From Epiperipatus broadwayi (lineage: Eukaryota > Onychophora > Udeonychophora > Euonychophora > Peripatidae): a stretch of DNA of 64,000 bases. The position numbers were made by a program, and so were the translations under genes. Shown in pieces: positions 35,656 to 46,300 of this stretch. Location of the stretch: assembly GCA_028023455.1 (NCBI GenBank), contig JAQFVV010012434.1, forward strand, positions 5,484,264 through 5,548,263, written 5' to 3'. How positions within the stretch are numbered: the first letter of the stretch is position 1; the number at the start of each line of letters is the position of its first letter. A model generated the notes under the pieces. It was not told the DNA's origin, did not search any database, and saw nothing but the letters and a program-made list of their open reading frames with translations.

Positions 35656-38600
35656 ATTACATTAAGTTTAATATAGACAATATACATATATTTAAATATT
35701 ATATATATTATACCAATACAGTTGTGCACTGGAGCTTCAGGTGTGTTCTAGCTATTAGTTGGTAGAAGAACAAGCACCAAAACTATCAATTACTCAAAGG
35801 CAACATGCAGTGTCAGCCAAACTATACTTGTATGGTAGTGTCGCTAAGATAATGAGTTGCCTGTAAGGCAGAGAATCTATTGTAATAAAGTTAATAGATT
35901 AAACAATTATGTAATTAGCCTAAAAGGATCTTGTAAATCTTATTCTATTTTTGCCCTTCTTACTGATACATATTTAAAATAAATTAATTAATGTTATGTA
36001 CTAGCTCTAAGAAATATAAACAATGAATTAATGTAGTAAACAATTTATATTTTTAATGAGTATTTACAGTAAATTTTGACTGATAGGATGTTTACTCTTT
36101 AGCTTAATCACATAGATGTAAGTAATATTAATCATAGTATATTTATAGTCATCTAATGAATTATGTATATGTGTGTAAATTATAATAAGGAAGCAACTGC
36201 CTAAAGTTATATTAATGGTGATTATGGGAACACATGGTGATGTGAGACAGTACATATGTTTATAATTAAGAGAATATATATATCTACCTGTTTGTGTAAT
36301 CTCACTTTAACAAAATTTCAAATGAGTGTTCAACTTATTGTGACTTTAATTGGTCTAATGAGTTCAAAAAATTTAAATAAGTTGTTAAGACTTCCACAAA
36401 TTGGTAAGGCTGTAATTTTGAATTACACTAATTACTTTCTCTCAAATATATCTATTTGAATATAATTAAACTTAAAATGTGATAACTAACGAATATATTT
36501 ATAGTAATACTAATGATAAAATATGATTTATAAATGTGTGGTCAAAGTAAATTGCTTAATAGTGGAGTATTCTTGATATATTCCTATGATGATTCAAATA
36601 TTTCATATCAATAGCACATGACAATATTATATATTATGAAGAATTCATGGTAGCCAACTAGTATAGATCCTATTGTATGTGCCAAAATTTAACATTTATT
36701 TATTATTTGTGTAAATTGTCATTCTATAATAAATTAGCTGTGGTTAAATAATAATAGGAGTACACATATAAATGATTTTGTTTGTTTTATTATTTTTAAT
36801 TTCTATATATATATATATATTATCGAGATGTTTTCGTCTATTTCTGCATTATACAATATTTCTTGCGCAAAAATAATATATGCAAGTTGCAAGATCCAGC
36901 AATTTAATAAGTGATTAGAGATGATGTACCAGTATTATAAGTGTTGAATTGAATCAAGATTGGCTTTTATGAATAATCCCTAGTGATATGTATATTTTAG
37001 CACATCCGTTAATTTCCTGTTAATGTTAAAAGAAATCGATATTTGATATGAACTGTTTGGTTATATCTGATGAAATCATATATATATATTCGCAATTATT
37101 ATGGTGAAACAACAAATTTTATTTTAGAATGCAAGTTCTAAAATAATTCCTTGTTGTTAGGCCATTGCTTTGTTTGGAGATTCGACCAGGTGTCTTAGGC
37201 TTCCATCAAGTAGAGTTACTTTATATAGGCTTTTATAATTATGAAAATTGTTGTTATTTCCTAGAATATACTGAAGATTGCTAAAATCTGCTTTCTTCTA
37301 CGATGAACAAATGTATTTAAAAGTGAAGATTAAAAGAATGTATATTACTTTAAATGTTATTGATAATCGCTTGCCAACCATCTATATCTTTTTTCTATTG
37401 TTTAATAAAAAATATATCGTTTGGTGCTAGAGCTACACTCTCAATCTTCTTTATAAAATTCTTATTAAGCAATTTATTATTATTAAACATTAATTACACA
37501 TATGTAAATTAATGTATAAGTTGACTAGATTTATGTTTGTGCCTAGGAATATATATGTATGTACATTGTGGCTGTCATTTTCTGATTAAAGTAATAAGAT
37601 ATTTTTAATGTATATATAAAATATGAATAGCGTCTGATACTATGTAATAACAATAAAAATAATAAATATAACAGTAATTAACTATTATATATAGTCTTTT
37701 CAATCCAAAGTACTTTAGCTTAATTCCTTGAGTAGGGTAGATTGAAAGACATTAGTTAATTACCATTTTTTTATTGCTTTATATATATAAGTGCAATGAC
37801 AGAGAAATGACTCACATAGGAATTTTAACATATCAGGCCACAAACCTGGGATTCAAATCATGGTTAAACTTGAAAGTTTTTTTTTAAGCTCCAAGCAAAC
37901 TTAAGAATTTTTTCCAAATAGACATTCTATAATAAATTATTAGTAAGTAAATTAATAGTTATCTTTTTAGTGATAGAATGTAAATTAAGAAAGGAAAGTC
38001 ATAATTTGTTACATTTTGACATGTGATTAACATGCTGCTTATTCTTTCTAACTATTTCTCAATAAGAGGGATTTTGGAGAAGTATTTGTCATGGACATTT
38101 AAATATTGCTTTTTACTTATAATGACCTTCTTTCCCTGTCATTACACACATATATATGTGGTAATAGGGCTAATAAAAATTTATCAATGCACTTCTAAGA
38201 ATACTTGCAATAAACAGCAGAAGTATACTTATTAATTTTTATAGTATTTAAATGTAAATAAATCAAGAATTTTTCTAATATATATTATATTATCGAGATG
38301 TATTTTATAATATAGTCAATAGTATATTATCTATTAAATCACAGAGTAAAGTGCTTATCATATAAAGCAGCAATTTGTATGCTTGCATTAAGTTAGTTAT
38401 AAATATATTAAAAAGTTAGTACTACTATAGTATTGTATAAACTGAAGGTTTTAGGTTCTAGCTTAGTCCAGTGAACTGATGATTTATTTGATAAAACATG
38501 TCCTTTGAATTTCTGAGTCATTTTTTATAGTATATCTTTTGGAAATATTCAAGATTTATTAAAGTTTAGTATTATACATAGGCACTTACATAGGCACTTA

Positions 38601-38796
38601 ATAAAATTAATAAATAATAGCATTAAAACTATAATTATATATCTGCTTATATTTGATAAACAAATTCAAACTTCTGAGCATAGCAAGTTGTATTTGTCCT
38701 TTATTGACAATGGATATACATATATGTTATTTATTAAATCACTAAACATCACATGATCACCATTTCCTATGCTTGCTCATAACTGTTATTAAAACA
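35656..38796. other. AT-rich DNA with one mixed-composition patch
   Basis: The segment 35715-35900 is less AT-rich and ends in TGTAATAAAG, like the SINE A-type tails, but no promoter boxes were found. Elsewhere there are (AT)n runs near 36806-36821 and a tRNA-like box B word (GGATTCAAATC near 37850), without further support. Confidence 0.4.
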
Positions 38797-38952
38797 AGCA
38801 AAACTCCATCCAGTAGTGCTACTCAGTGCAAGCCAGCATAATCAATGGATGTCAGAAGGCTTGTGTATAAAATCCCTATCTAGTGTCTTCTGGCATCCAT
38901 TGGTTACTCTGGCTTGCACTGAGTGGCACTACTGTAGGGAGAGTTTTGCCTG
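38797..38952. repeat. Fold-back element, sibling of the 46.2-kb hammerhead element
   Basis: Arms at 38797-38858 and 38887-38952 are complementary over about 62 bp (e.g. AGTGCAAGCCAG against CTGGCTTGCACT), with a 28-nt loop containing AAATCCCTATC. The same loop word and arm words (GATGTCAGA, TGGCATCYATTRGTTACT) occur in the 46120-46300 element, where a ribozyme hairpin occupies the centre. Confidence 0.8.
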
Positions 38953-39369
38953 CTTTTATATTATTTATTCATAATTATTTTTATATTTATATTAAAAACA
39001 TTTTGGAAAAAAAAACTATATAGATTGAATTATTGGAAGTTTAATATGCATAGTAAAATGTCATAATTAAAGTATTAGAAACTAATGAATGCAAATATAT
39101 GAATGACAATAAAATGCTGCAAAGAATGCCATATACTCATATAATGGTAGCAAATGATAATGTGGCTGGAAGTGATTCTTTAAATAACTACATATTTTAC
39201 AGACTTATATATATATATAATTTTCTATATTATTAATGATTAGTTGAATACTGTTGCTTAATTTTCGGCTTCATGGGAATTAATTTTTTTTTCCTTTTCT
39301 TATCCATTGGTTGCTATTTTTATATATCACACCATTTACAACTTTCTTAAACACTTCAACAATACTATT

Positions 39370-39440
39370 TTTATATCAAAACTTTATTTTTACAGTTTTG
39401 ACTGTCCTGCAGACATCATCAGAGCTACAATATCCAAATA
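39370..39440 (-). ncRNA. Degenerate hammerhead in a PLE-terminus-like sequence
   Basis: The minus strand reads GCUCUGAUGA (core CUGAUGA = complement of 39416-39422), a stem II that can form as UGUC/GACA, then GUCAAAACUGUA followed by AATAAAG. The conserved GAAA is altered to AAAA. The related minus-strand motif at 47896-47932 shares GCTCTGATGA, GGACAGTC and AAAACTGT. Confidence 0.5.
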
Positions 39441-40376
39441 TATAATTATACAATTACTACATTGTATATACATAATTAAATACACAAATAAAACATACAT
39501 TTTAATCTGATCATTATAAATAATCATTTCCCATTTTATTTTTTTACTTTTAATTTATTTTAAAACTTTATTATAATTTTAATTTTTTAATTTTAAAAAA
39601 CTTTAACATTTTATTTTACTATTTAATACATATTACTGTCTTTTTACTTATATTTTTAATCATTTTTCTAACCTTTTATTATATATTTTATAATTAAGTA
39701 TTATTTTTTTCCACATTACAAATTACCTTTTTACATTACTTACTCACCTCTTTACAATCCTATTTCTAAAACCAACTGACAAAATTTTCAAAATATTTAT
39801 ACTTGCTTAATACTCCCCTCTATCTTTAATCAAAAATTGTCCTTTTTTAAATGATTTTTTAAATTCATTCTCAACGTTTTCCTGAATAATCTTTTTATTA
39901 AATAAGTATAAATTATCAAAATGTAAGCAAAAATGTTTAGGAAATCTGTTCTTTTACCTTAGTTATTAAATAATTTTATTTTTTTAGATAGTGTAAGTAA
40001 AATTGACAAATGATAAAATGAATTGAATTTCTAGAATACAATAGTATTAAAAAATAAAAGGAAAAAATGCTATTCTAATGCATAATTATTAGGGCCAACA
40101 TAAACTTAAAAAATAATTTAATGTTATGATTTTTTTGTATGGATGAGTTTTTGTTATCTATTTATTATTTATTTTGTTCTGCTTGTGTTTAATAAATATA
40201 TTTTTATTTAATACATATTTTTTTCATTGTCCATTTTAAATAAATAGGTAAAACAATTTTTAAAAAAATAATAGCCCATAACAAAATAAAATTCTTTCTA
40301 GCAGCCCTTAGAGAACGGCTTAAAGAGAATGCTTATATTAACTAGGCCTGCTAAGTGATGAAAGTTTGAATTTTTT
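39441..40376. other. T-rich DNA, possible PLE interior
   Basis: It lies upstream, on the minus strand, of the PLE-like terminus. Minus-strand translation around 39810-39900 gives a charged stretch (ENVENEFKKSFKKGQF) but no diagnostic motif. Confidence 0.3.
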
Positions 40377-40661
40377 TTATATATTTGTTTTATCATTTAA
40401 GTAATAAGTACATATCCATTTACCAACCAATGCTGACTGGTAAGTGATGCTGACTATGGGGAAATTATCTGAAAGAAAGATTCTAAACCTCTTGAGTTCA
40501 TTTGGCCCAAATTTAAAACTCAAATTGAAAGTGTAACAGGCAAATGTTTTTGCCTTTGCATCCTGTGGTCCTTCTAAATAAGTACTAATAGCCTTTTTAA
40601 TAATTTTAAAAGATGCAGTTTTAAAGACTTGCCTCAAATTGATTGACCCAACCCTTCTCAT
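40377..40661 (-). CDS. Unrecognised 94-codon open frame
   Basis: Reads from MRRVGSINLRQVF to ICTYYLNDKTNI without a stop. The frame is open further upstream, with IRPNSYTFVGHFN in phase before the Met (to about 40700). Residue composition is balanced (Lys, Arg, Ser, Pro, Gly and Phe all used), unlike most A/T-driven frames here, and the DNA is somewhat less AT-rich. I do not recognise a family. No signal peptide, no membrane span and no obvious splice sites. It may be an exon, part of a retroposed copy or a transposon fragment. Confidence 0.25.
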   Translation of the reverse strand: MRRVGSINLRQVFKTASFKIIKKAISTYLEGPQDAKAKTFACYTFNLSFKFGPNELKRFRIFLSDNFPIVSITYQSALVGKWICTYYLNDKTNI

Positions 40662-42354
40662 GTAGTTAAAATGGCCAACAAATGTATATGAGTTTGGCCT
40701 GATTGATTTTCTTTAATGTCACAATTTATTTAAGCCAAATGTTTTATTACACTCTGAAAATGATTTATATTTCAGATAGACTACTATTAATGTGTTTTCT
40801 AAGGCACAACTACTTCTGCCATCTGAACAAAATTATGAAAAAGGTCTTTAAATATGTACAATTGTCAAACTTTTTATGAAGTCTTAAATGTTCACATTTA
40901 AAAATACATACATAGACACTATGCATTTAATAAATTAACATAAACAAATCATTCTAGTAAATATCTATTAATCGATAATCTTAATACGTTTGGACATCGT
41001 TTGTATTTAAATATTTAATTGTATTTTTAGCTAGAGAAGAAAAAAGTTTTATCTTTTTACAAAATATAACAAAGTAAGGACATTTTAAAAGAAAAATTGA
41101 GTGAATAAATAAAATAAAAATCTTTAAATCAGCTGTGCAACAGCTTTTACATTACGGAGGAGAGAAAGATAATCCCTATTTTTTTTTCTTCCACTGTATG
41201 CAATATTCAACGTTCTCAATTATTCAGTGTAATCTCTAACTTGTAAATAAATCTGGAATAATATCAAACAAGGCAAATATCATAGAGTAGTACAAATCTT
41301 AATTTGTCAAAGTTTTTTATTATTATTTTATCCAACAATATGCCATCTGTTGCGATTAAAGAATTTGTATTATAGAATAAAGATTTAGGGTTTATTTTGG
41401 TATATGTGTATATGTATATCCCTTGACATAAGATTTATTTTAAGGGTAGCTTCACTATTTGACTTCAATAACATTTGATGATTTTTTCCATCAATGTAAG
41501 TAAGAAAATACATATGCATTAAAACTAATAATATGTATTATTTTGCAGCATTCACCATGTTAAAAATGAGTATTTTATCACTATGATTTAATTATATCAA
41601 CTAAGCTATTAATGTTATAATACAGTTGCTGCACAGGAACACATAAGTTTCTTTATTTTCATAATATAAATGTAGTAAAAAGAATCACTTAAAAATGCTG
41701 TATAAAAATTTGAAAATATGACGTCAAAAATATCAATTAATATGTTCTACAATTTTCTGGATATCATGAAAATTGAATCTAATACTGCAACAATAAATCT
41801 TTTTGAATTGGATTTATAAATAAATAAATAGTTACAAGCTTTCTAAACAGAAAAAGTATTTTATGATAAACTTGATCATAGTTTTTGAGAAGGAAGTTAC
41901 TATTTATGGTATGAAGATTTTCTTAAAATCAGTTTACTGAAATACACTATTGTTTGTTTATGTAATAGTGAAGGATAAAAGGCAATGGACAGTTGTAATA
42001 GGGAATCTATTGAAGTCATTTATTTAGGGGGAAAAAAATTCTGAAGAAGTTAAAAAGAATGCAACCCAAAATGGTAAATAAATGATTTAAATGATTAACT
42101 TGTGATTTAATTGATACATTAATTGATTTGTGTAGTCATTGCAAAACTTGCCTTTATCGTTTTCTTGTATTTTTTATTTGGAGGAGGGGGAGAGATGCAT
42201 GGGATTTAGAATGGCCATATTCATTTATGACTGGTTGTCAAACATAATGATAATGACAGTGATATATTTCTTTAATATCTGTTAAATTTTCAACAACATA
42301 TGGTTGATTTAAATACATGATAACTTGAAAAGAAAATACTGTAAAAAGAGTATT
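40662..42354. other. AT-rich DNA, nothing recognised
   Basis: No frame above 60 codons and no homology to the families defined in this window. Confidence 0.5.
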
Positions 42355-42620
42355 TGACATGTGATGGACTATTTCCATCATCTAGTATTAATTTTTATAA
42401 TATAGAGAAATTTGAATTTCATTTAAACATTTCAAATACATTTGATTGTTAGCAACACTACCCACATTAGTATACAACACAATGTTTCAAGTAGTATTAT
42501 TTTCTTCACTTCTTCAAGTGTTGTTGACATTATTAGCATGAAAATCAAACCAGGAACATTTAAATTTATGAATACTGAATTTAAGGTAATGATCTAACCA
42601 ACTAGATTATTCTGTCAAAG
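42355..42620 (-). mobile_element. SINE B, minus-strand copy
   Basis: Minus strand: D-arm/box A TCTAGTTGGTTAGAT (complement near 42592-42606), box B GGTTTGATT (complement near 42543-42551), and a body shared with 29925-30215 (CATGCTAATA, then ACTTGAA...GAAGAATAATACTA-type words). It ends in the hairpin GATGGAAATAGTCCATC (complement within 42361-42382). Confidence 0.8.
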
Positions 42621-42884
42621 GCAATAGTCAGTTAAAAATTTATATATGAGGGCTTCTTGATTTACTTGCTTTTTTTTAAGGGCAAGGTTAATGAATGGTT
42701 TTCAAACATGAATTATTATACTAGGTTGACTTTTGAGTTATTTGTTATTATCATGTGAATAGATTCATTAAATTTGTTCCTTTATACTTTTTTCTTTCTG
42801 TCCAATATTTTTGTGTTTTCCCAATCAAATATATATTCATTGATGCATGTGTGGTACAAACATTAAAATTATACTGAGGAATAA

Positions 42885-44130
42885 AAAGAATACTTCAGAG
42901 ATACCCAGCAATTCAAATCTAACATCATCTATATTAAGAGAGAAGCTATTTCTCAAAGTATGCAAATCTATAAGCATTCTCTTTGATAACAAGGGCAATG
43001 CTACAGTTCTAATAGCATTGTGATTGCTATAGAAACAAAGCTATAAAGCATCACCCAGAAAGCATTGCAAGTATTTCACTGATTCAAAAAAAAGTAAATT
43101 AACATCATATTTCTGCAAAAATCTCACATCCTTATAGTCTATCTAAAATCCATAAAGACTATGTTCAATTAAATCCTATTATTAGTTTTAAAAATTTACT
43201 TTGTGAAATTTTTTTAATATTTTTTGCTGATGGTTCTTAATTCGTTGAGTCAAAACACAGTTCTTTGTCATGAATTCCAAGCACTTTTTATAATTAACCA
43301 ATACTAAAAATAGAAGAAAACTGATATATTGGTAAACTTAGATGTAAAAAATTTATTCACAAATATACTCTGTGATGAAGTTAAGTTTATTGTAAAAAAA
43401 AAAAACCTAAATAAGAATAATAGTTTTCAAACCAGAATTACTCTTCCTATTAATATTATAATGGAGCTCTTAACATTTTGCATATCAACAACAATACTTT
43501 CACTAAAACAGACTTTCTTCCAGCAAAATCAAGGAATGGCCATTGACTTTATTTTGTCAATGATACATTTGTTGTATGGTTACATTATGAAGCACCATCA
43601 TCAACAATCTGAATACATGTCAATAACATATCCTCTTCATTTATATTCACAATAAAATCAGAACAAGACCAAAAATTGTCACTGATAGATGTTCCTGTTA
43701 TAAAAACTTCCTCATGAAAAATCAAATCTATAATTTACACAAAATCCATTTATATAGAAAATATTTGCAATAATAACAGAATAACAAAATGTGGAGATGT
43801 GCAATCACAATAAAATGGAGCAAAAGAAGTTTGTTCAGAAATTAATGATTTGGAAAAAAATAAAACTATCATAGAACAAACTCTCATGAAGAATGGTTGT
43901 TCATCACCTATCATTAAGAAAACATTAAAAAAAAAATTAAATATTAAAAGAAAAAACAGTTATAGATACTGTAATGTATTCTTTAATACATAGCAATCTA
44001 AGAAAATATGTAGTCTGTAGAACATCGGAACAGCTTTTCAAAGCCATAGTATATTATGATAAATCTTCTACGAAATTTAAATCTGAAATGCTGAAAAACA
44101 AAAATTGCATATATTTAAAATACTGTGAAA
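42885..44130 (+). pseudogene. Penelope-like element reverse transcriptase, broken
   Basis: Pieces in changing frames: SHPYSLSKIHKDYVQLNPII (about 43125-43185, the PLE LPKIHK...RPI block), then an open frame at 43329-43655 with VNLDVKNLFTNI (first catalytic Asp), IMELLTFCISTTILS and FFQQNQGMAIDFILS (cf. the QxxGxAMGSPLSP block). Past a frameshift comes a thumb-like stretch NDLEKNKTIIEQTLMKNG (about 43840-43900). The second catalytic motif (YVDD type) is not recognisable. No GIY-YIG domain follows, because SINE B sequence begins near 44180. PLEs copy RNA into DNA for their own transposition; this copy cannot encode an active enzyme. Confidence 0.8.
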
Positions 44131-44140
44131 ATATGGAGTG

Positions 44141-44161
44141 ATATATATATATATATATATA
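44141..44161. repeat. (AT)n microsatellite
   Basis: Ten AT units at the boundary between the PLE fossil and the SINE B copy. Confidence 0.95.
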
Positions 44162-44179
44162 GGTGAAATCAGCTTTTCC

Positions 44180-44692
44180 ATTTAAAAATGATTAAAAAGC
44201 ATAAACTGATAAATGTAGAGAAAAACTGGGGCATCTAAAGTAGTAAACTATGCATGTATCAATGAACAGATGTTTGATTAGGACATGACAAAAATATTGG
44301 AAAGAAAAAAAGAAAAAAGAATAAATTTTTTTAGAAAAACCATTCTTGTGATAGTGGCAAATAATGCTATAAGATAATCTACTATGATAATTTATAATAT
44401 CTTATTAACCTTGTTTATGAAAAAAATGAAGATATCAGAAGGATGCTCATAGATAAATAAGAGTATCACTTTAAAATCAGTATTTACCAATCTAAACACC
44501 ATGTTTGATTTCACCCTGGTATTGTCACTATGCATACCAACAACACCTGATAAAAAGAAAACAATAATACAATTCAAAGTAACTTGACTGCTATTACTAA
44601 CAGATGAACATATATGAAAAATTTAAATAAAGTTTGTATTTTTCTAAAGACTTTTAAAAATTAATACTAGATGTTGGAAATAATCCAACATA
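44180..44692 (+). mobile_element. SINE B with extended 5' region
   Basis: Upstream part (44200-44310) matches 29610-29710 (TGTATCAATGAACAGATGTT). The tRNA-like head lies around 44440-44515 (GCTCATAGATAAATAAGAG, then GTTTGATTTC). The tail TTTAAATAAAGTTTGTATTT is followed by the hairpin TGTTGGAAATAATCCAACA (44672-44690). Because both this copy and the 30-kb copy carry the upstream homology, the element is probably longer than a simple SINE. Confidence 0.7.
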
Positions 44693-45205
44693 TAATTACA
44701 AAGAAAATATTACAGTCTTTCAGATAAACTCTAAAAAGACTATTGTTGAATTATCTCTAATATAAAAAAATAAAAAAAAATGTTAATCTATAAAGATCTA
44801 GAAAAGAAGGTAAATGAATGTTTCACATGACAGTAGTATAATTGACATAGTGAACATACATCATAAAATGAGTACTATCTTAAATCTTAATTTATTTCAT
44901 CTTCTGACTTGATAACTGCACTCCATGTACTTTATCTAAAAATATATGTGAGGAGTTTTTTTCATCTATAATGTATCCTAAAATTAAATCTATTGTTGCA
45001 ACTTTGGGAAAGATTTTTTTGAATTGTTTTTTTCGAAGTAGTTTTTTTTTTAAAAAAATAAATGTCTTTATGGTGTATTATTTAGTCTGTCTTTTTTGAA
45101 TTAATTAAAAAAATATAGATGACACTTGATGATTTTGTAATTTATTCTTAGGGATTATGTTTATTGATATATGTTCAAGTAATAAAAAAACTTGTCCTCT
45201 GTGTA
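44693..45205. other. AT-rich DNA, nothing recognised
   Basis: Only homopolymers and scattered A/T words between SINE B and SINE D copy 2. Confidence 0.5.
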
Positions 45206-45225
45206 ATCTAGATCATTTTTTTTCT

Positions 45226-45331
45226 CCATATGTCATAGCATCAGCCAGAAAGCGAACCCGCAACAACCATCTGCAACCAACTGCTTGCTTGCAAGATGGC
45301 TGCGCTGACCTCTCGGCTAACAATGCTTGAC
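45226..45331 (-). mobile_element. SINE D, copy 2
   Basis: About 85% identical by eye to 17552-17653, with the same termini (CCATATGTCATAGCATC and CTAACAATGCTTGAC on the + strand). Minus strand: box A TAGCCGAGAGG, box B GGTTCGCTTTC. A short A-rich tail (complement of 45213-45225) and 7-bp duplications ATCTAGA (45206-45212, 45332-45338) mark the insertion. Confidence 0.85.
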
Positions 45332-45338
45332 ATCTAGA

Positions 45339-46119
45339 ATATTTTTTAGCTAAATAAAGTGGGAAAAACTCAATTTGATCAGTTGAATGGAAGTGATGTG
45401 TTCACAATAGTATTTAAATGTTGAAATATTACATGATCGCCTGAGTAACTAATTATATAATTATTTTTTTTATTATAATACATCTATTTGACTATCGAAC
45501 TACACTTATAACAACAAATGTCACATTTTGTTATATATACTTTGAACTTTGTAGATTTAAAAAGAAGAAAAACAGAATCACTTTAGTCCAATTCCTCTAA
45601 TACTGCTGTTGAATTGTGGCATTAAGCAATTTTTATTTAATTTTATTCTCAACTTCTATATTAAATTTTTTTCAAATCTTAGTATACAGTTTCAGCACTA
45701 CAAGTTATTTACTTGCAATTTCATTATTTCTGTCTCACTGTCCAAAGTTTCTCTACCAGAGACTATCATTTCTTAGATACAATTTTTTGTTTTATTCCTA
45801 TTTATATTTCTTTGTATACTCTTTTTTTTTCCTTTACAATTCTGGATATCATTTTTTATTATCTTTTTTTTAGATATCAAGCATTTTAAAAACTACATTT
45901 TCAATATTATATATTTTTTATTCAGGTGCAACTTCCTTTTTATAACAAAAATGACTTGTGCTTATTTTCATATAATCATTTTTGTTTTAGAATGTTTTGT
46001 AAAACATCTAATATATTTTCAATAACATTTGTAAGTAAAGATTAACTTAGAATCATATAACTTAAAATTATAATTTGGCTTAAATGTCATAGAGACTGAT
46101 GTTTTTTTTCTTCATACTC
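45339..46119. other. T-rich DNA, nothing recognised
   Basis: The 85-codon frame at 45616-45873 is almost entirely Ser, Phe, Leu and Tyr and is attributed to composition. Confidence 0.5.
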
Positions 46120-46300
46120 TAGATGTCAGATGATAGTACTTAATAAATCCCTATCCTGTGCTACCCTATCCAATATCCCCAGACCAGTTTCAAGCTTATG
46201 GCTTTCATCAGTAAGGAGCTTGAAGCTAGTCTGGGAATATTATATAGGATAGCAATGTATATGTGTGGCATCTATTAGTTACTAAAAGTTACAGTAGGAG
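46120..46300 (-). repeat. Fold-back element carrying a hammerhead ribozyme
   Basis: Outer words GATGTCAGA (about 46123) and TGGCATCTATTAGTTACT (about 46267) correspond to the arms of the 38797-38952 element. Between them is an additional hairpin (arms around 46174-46195 and 46217-46235) with the ribozyme core at its centre. No protein is encoded. Position and structure are like a PLE terminal repeat or a stand-alone retrozyme. Confidence 0.7.
46176..46218 (-). ncRNA. Type I hammerhead ribozyme, complete core
   Basis: Minus strand, in order: stem I 5' side CUCCUUA, then CUGAUGA (complement of 46205-46211), stem II AAGC/GCUU with loop CAUAA (46192-46204), GAAA (46188-46191), CUG then GUC with the cut expected after C (46182), then UGGGGA. 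Stem I pairs UCCUUA with UGGGGA (6 bp, two G-U). All invariant bases are present and the cleavage triplet is the canonical GUC. Stem III is one or two pairs, so activity may need a dimer. A competing 18-bp inverted repeat overlaps the core and could mask it. Confidence 0.75.

Noticed and set aside
45616-45873. 85-codon plus-strand hydrophobic frame
   Set aside because: Made of Ser/Phe/Leu/Tyr runs typical of T/C-rich strand translation.
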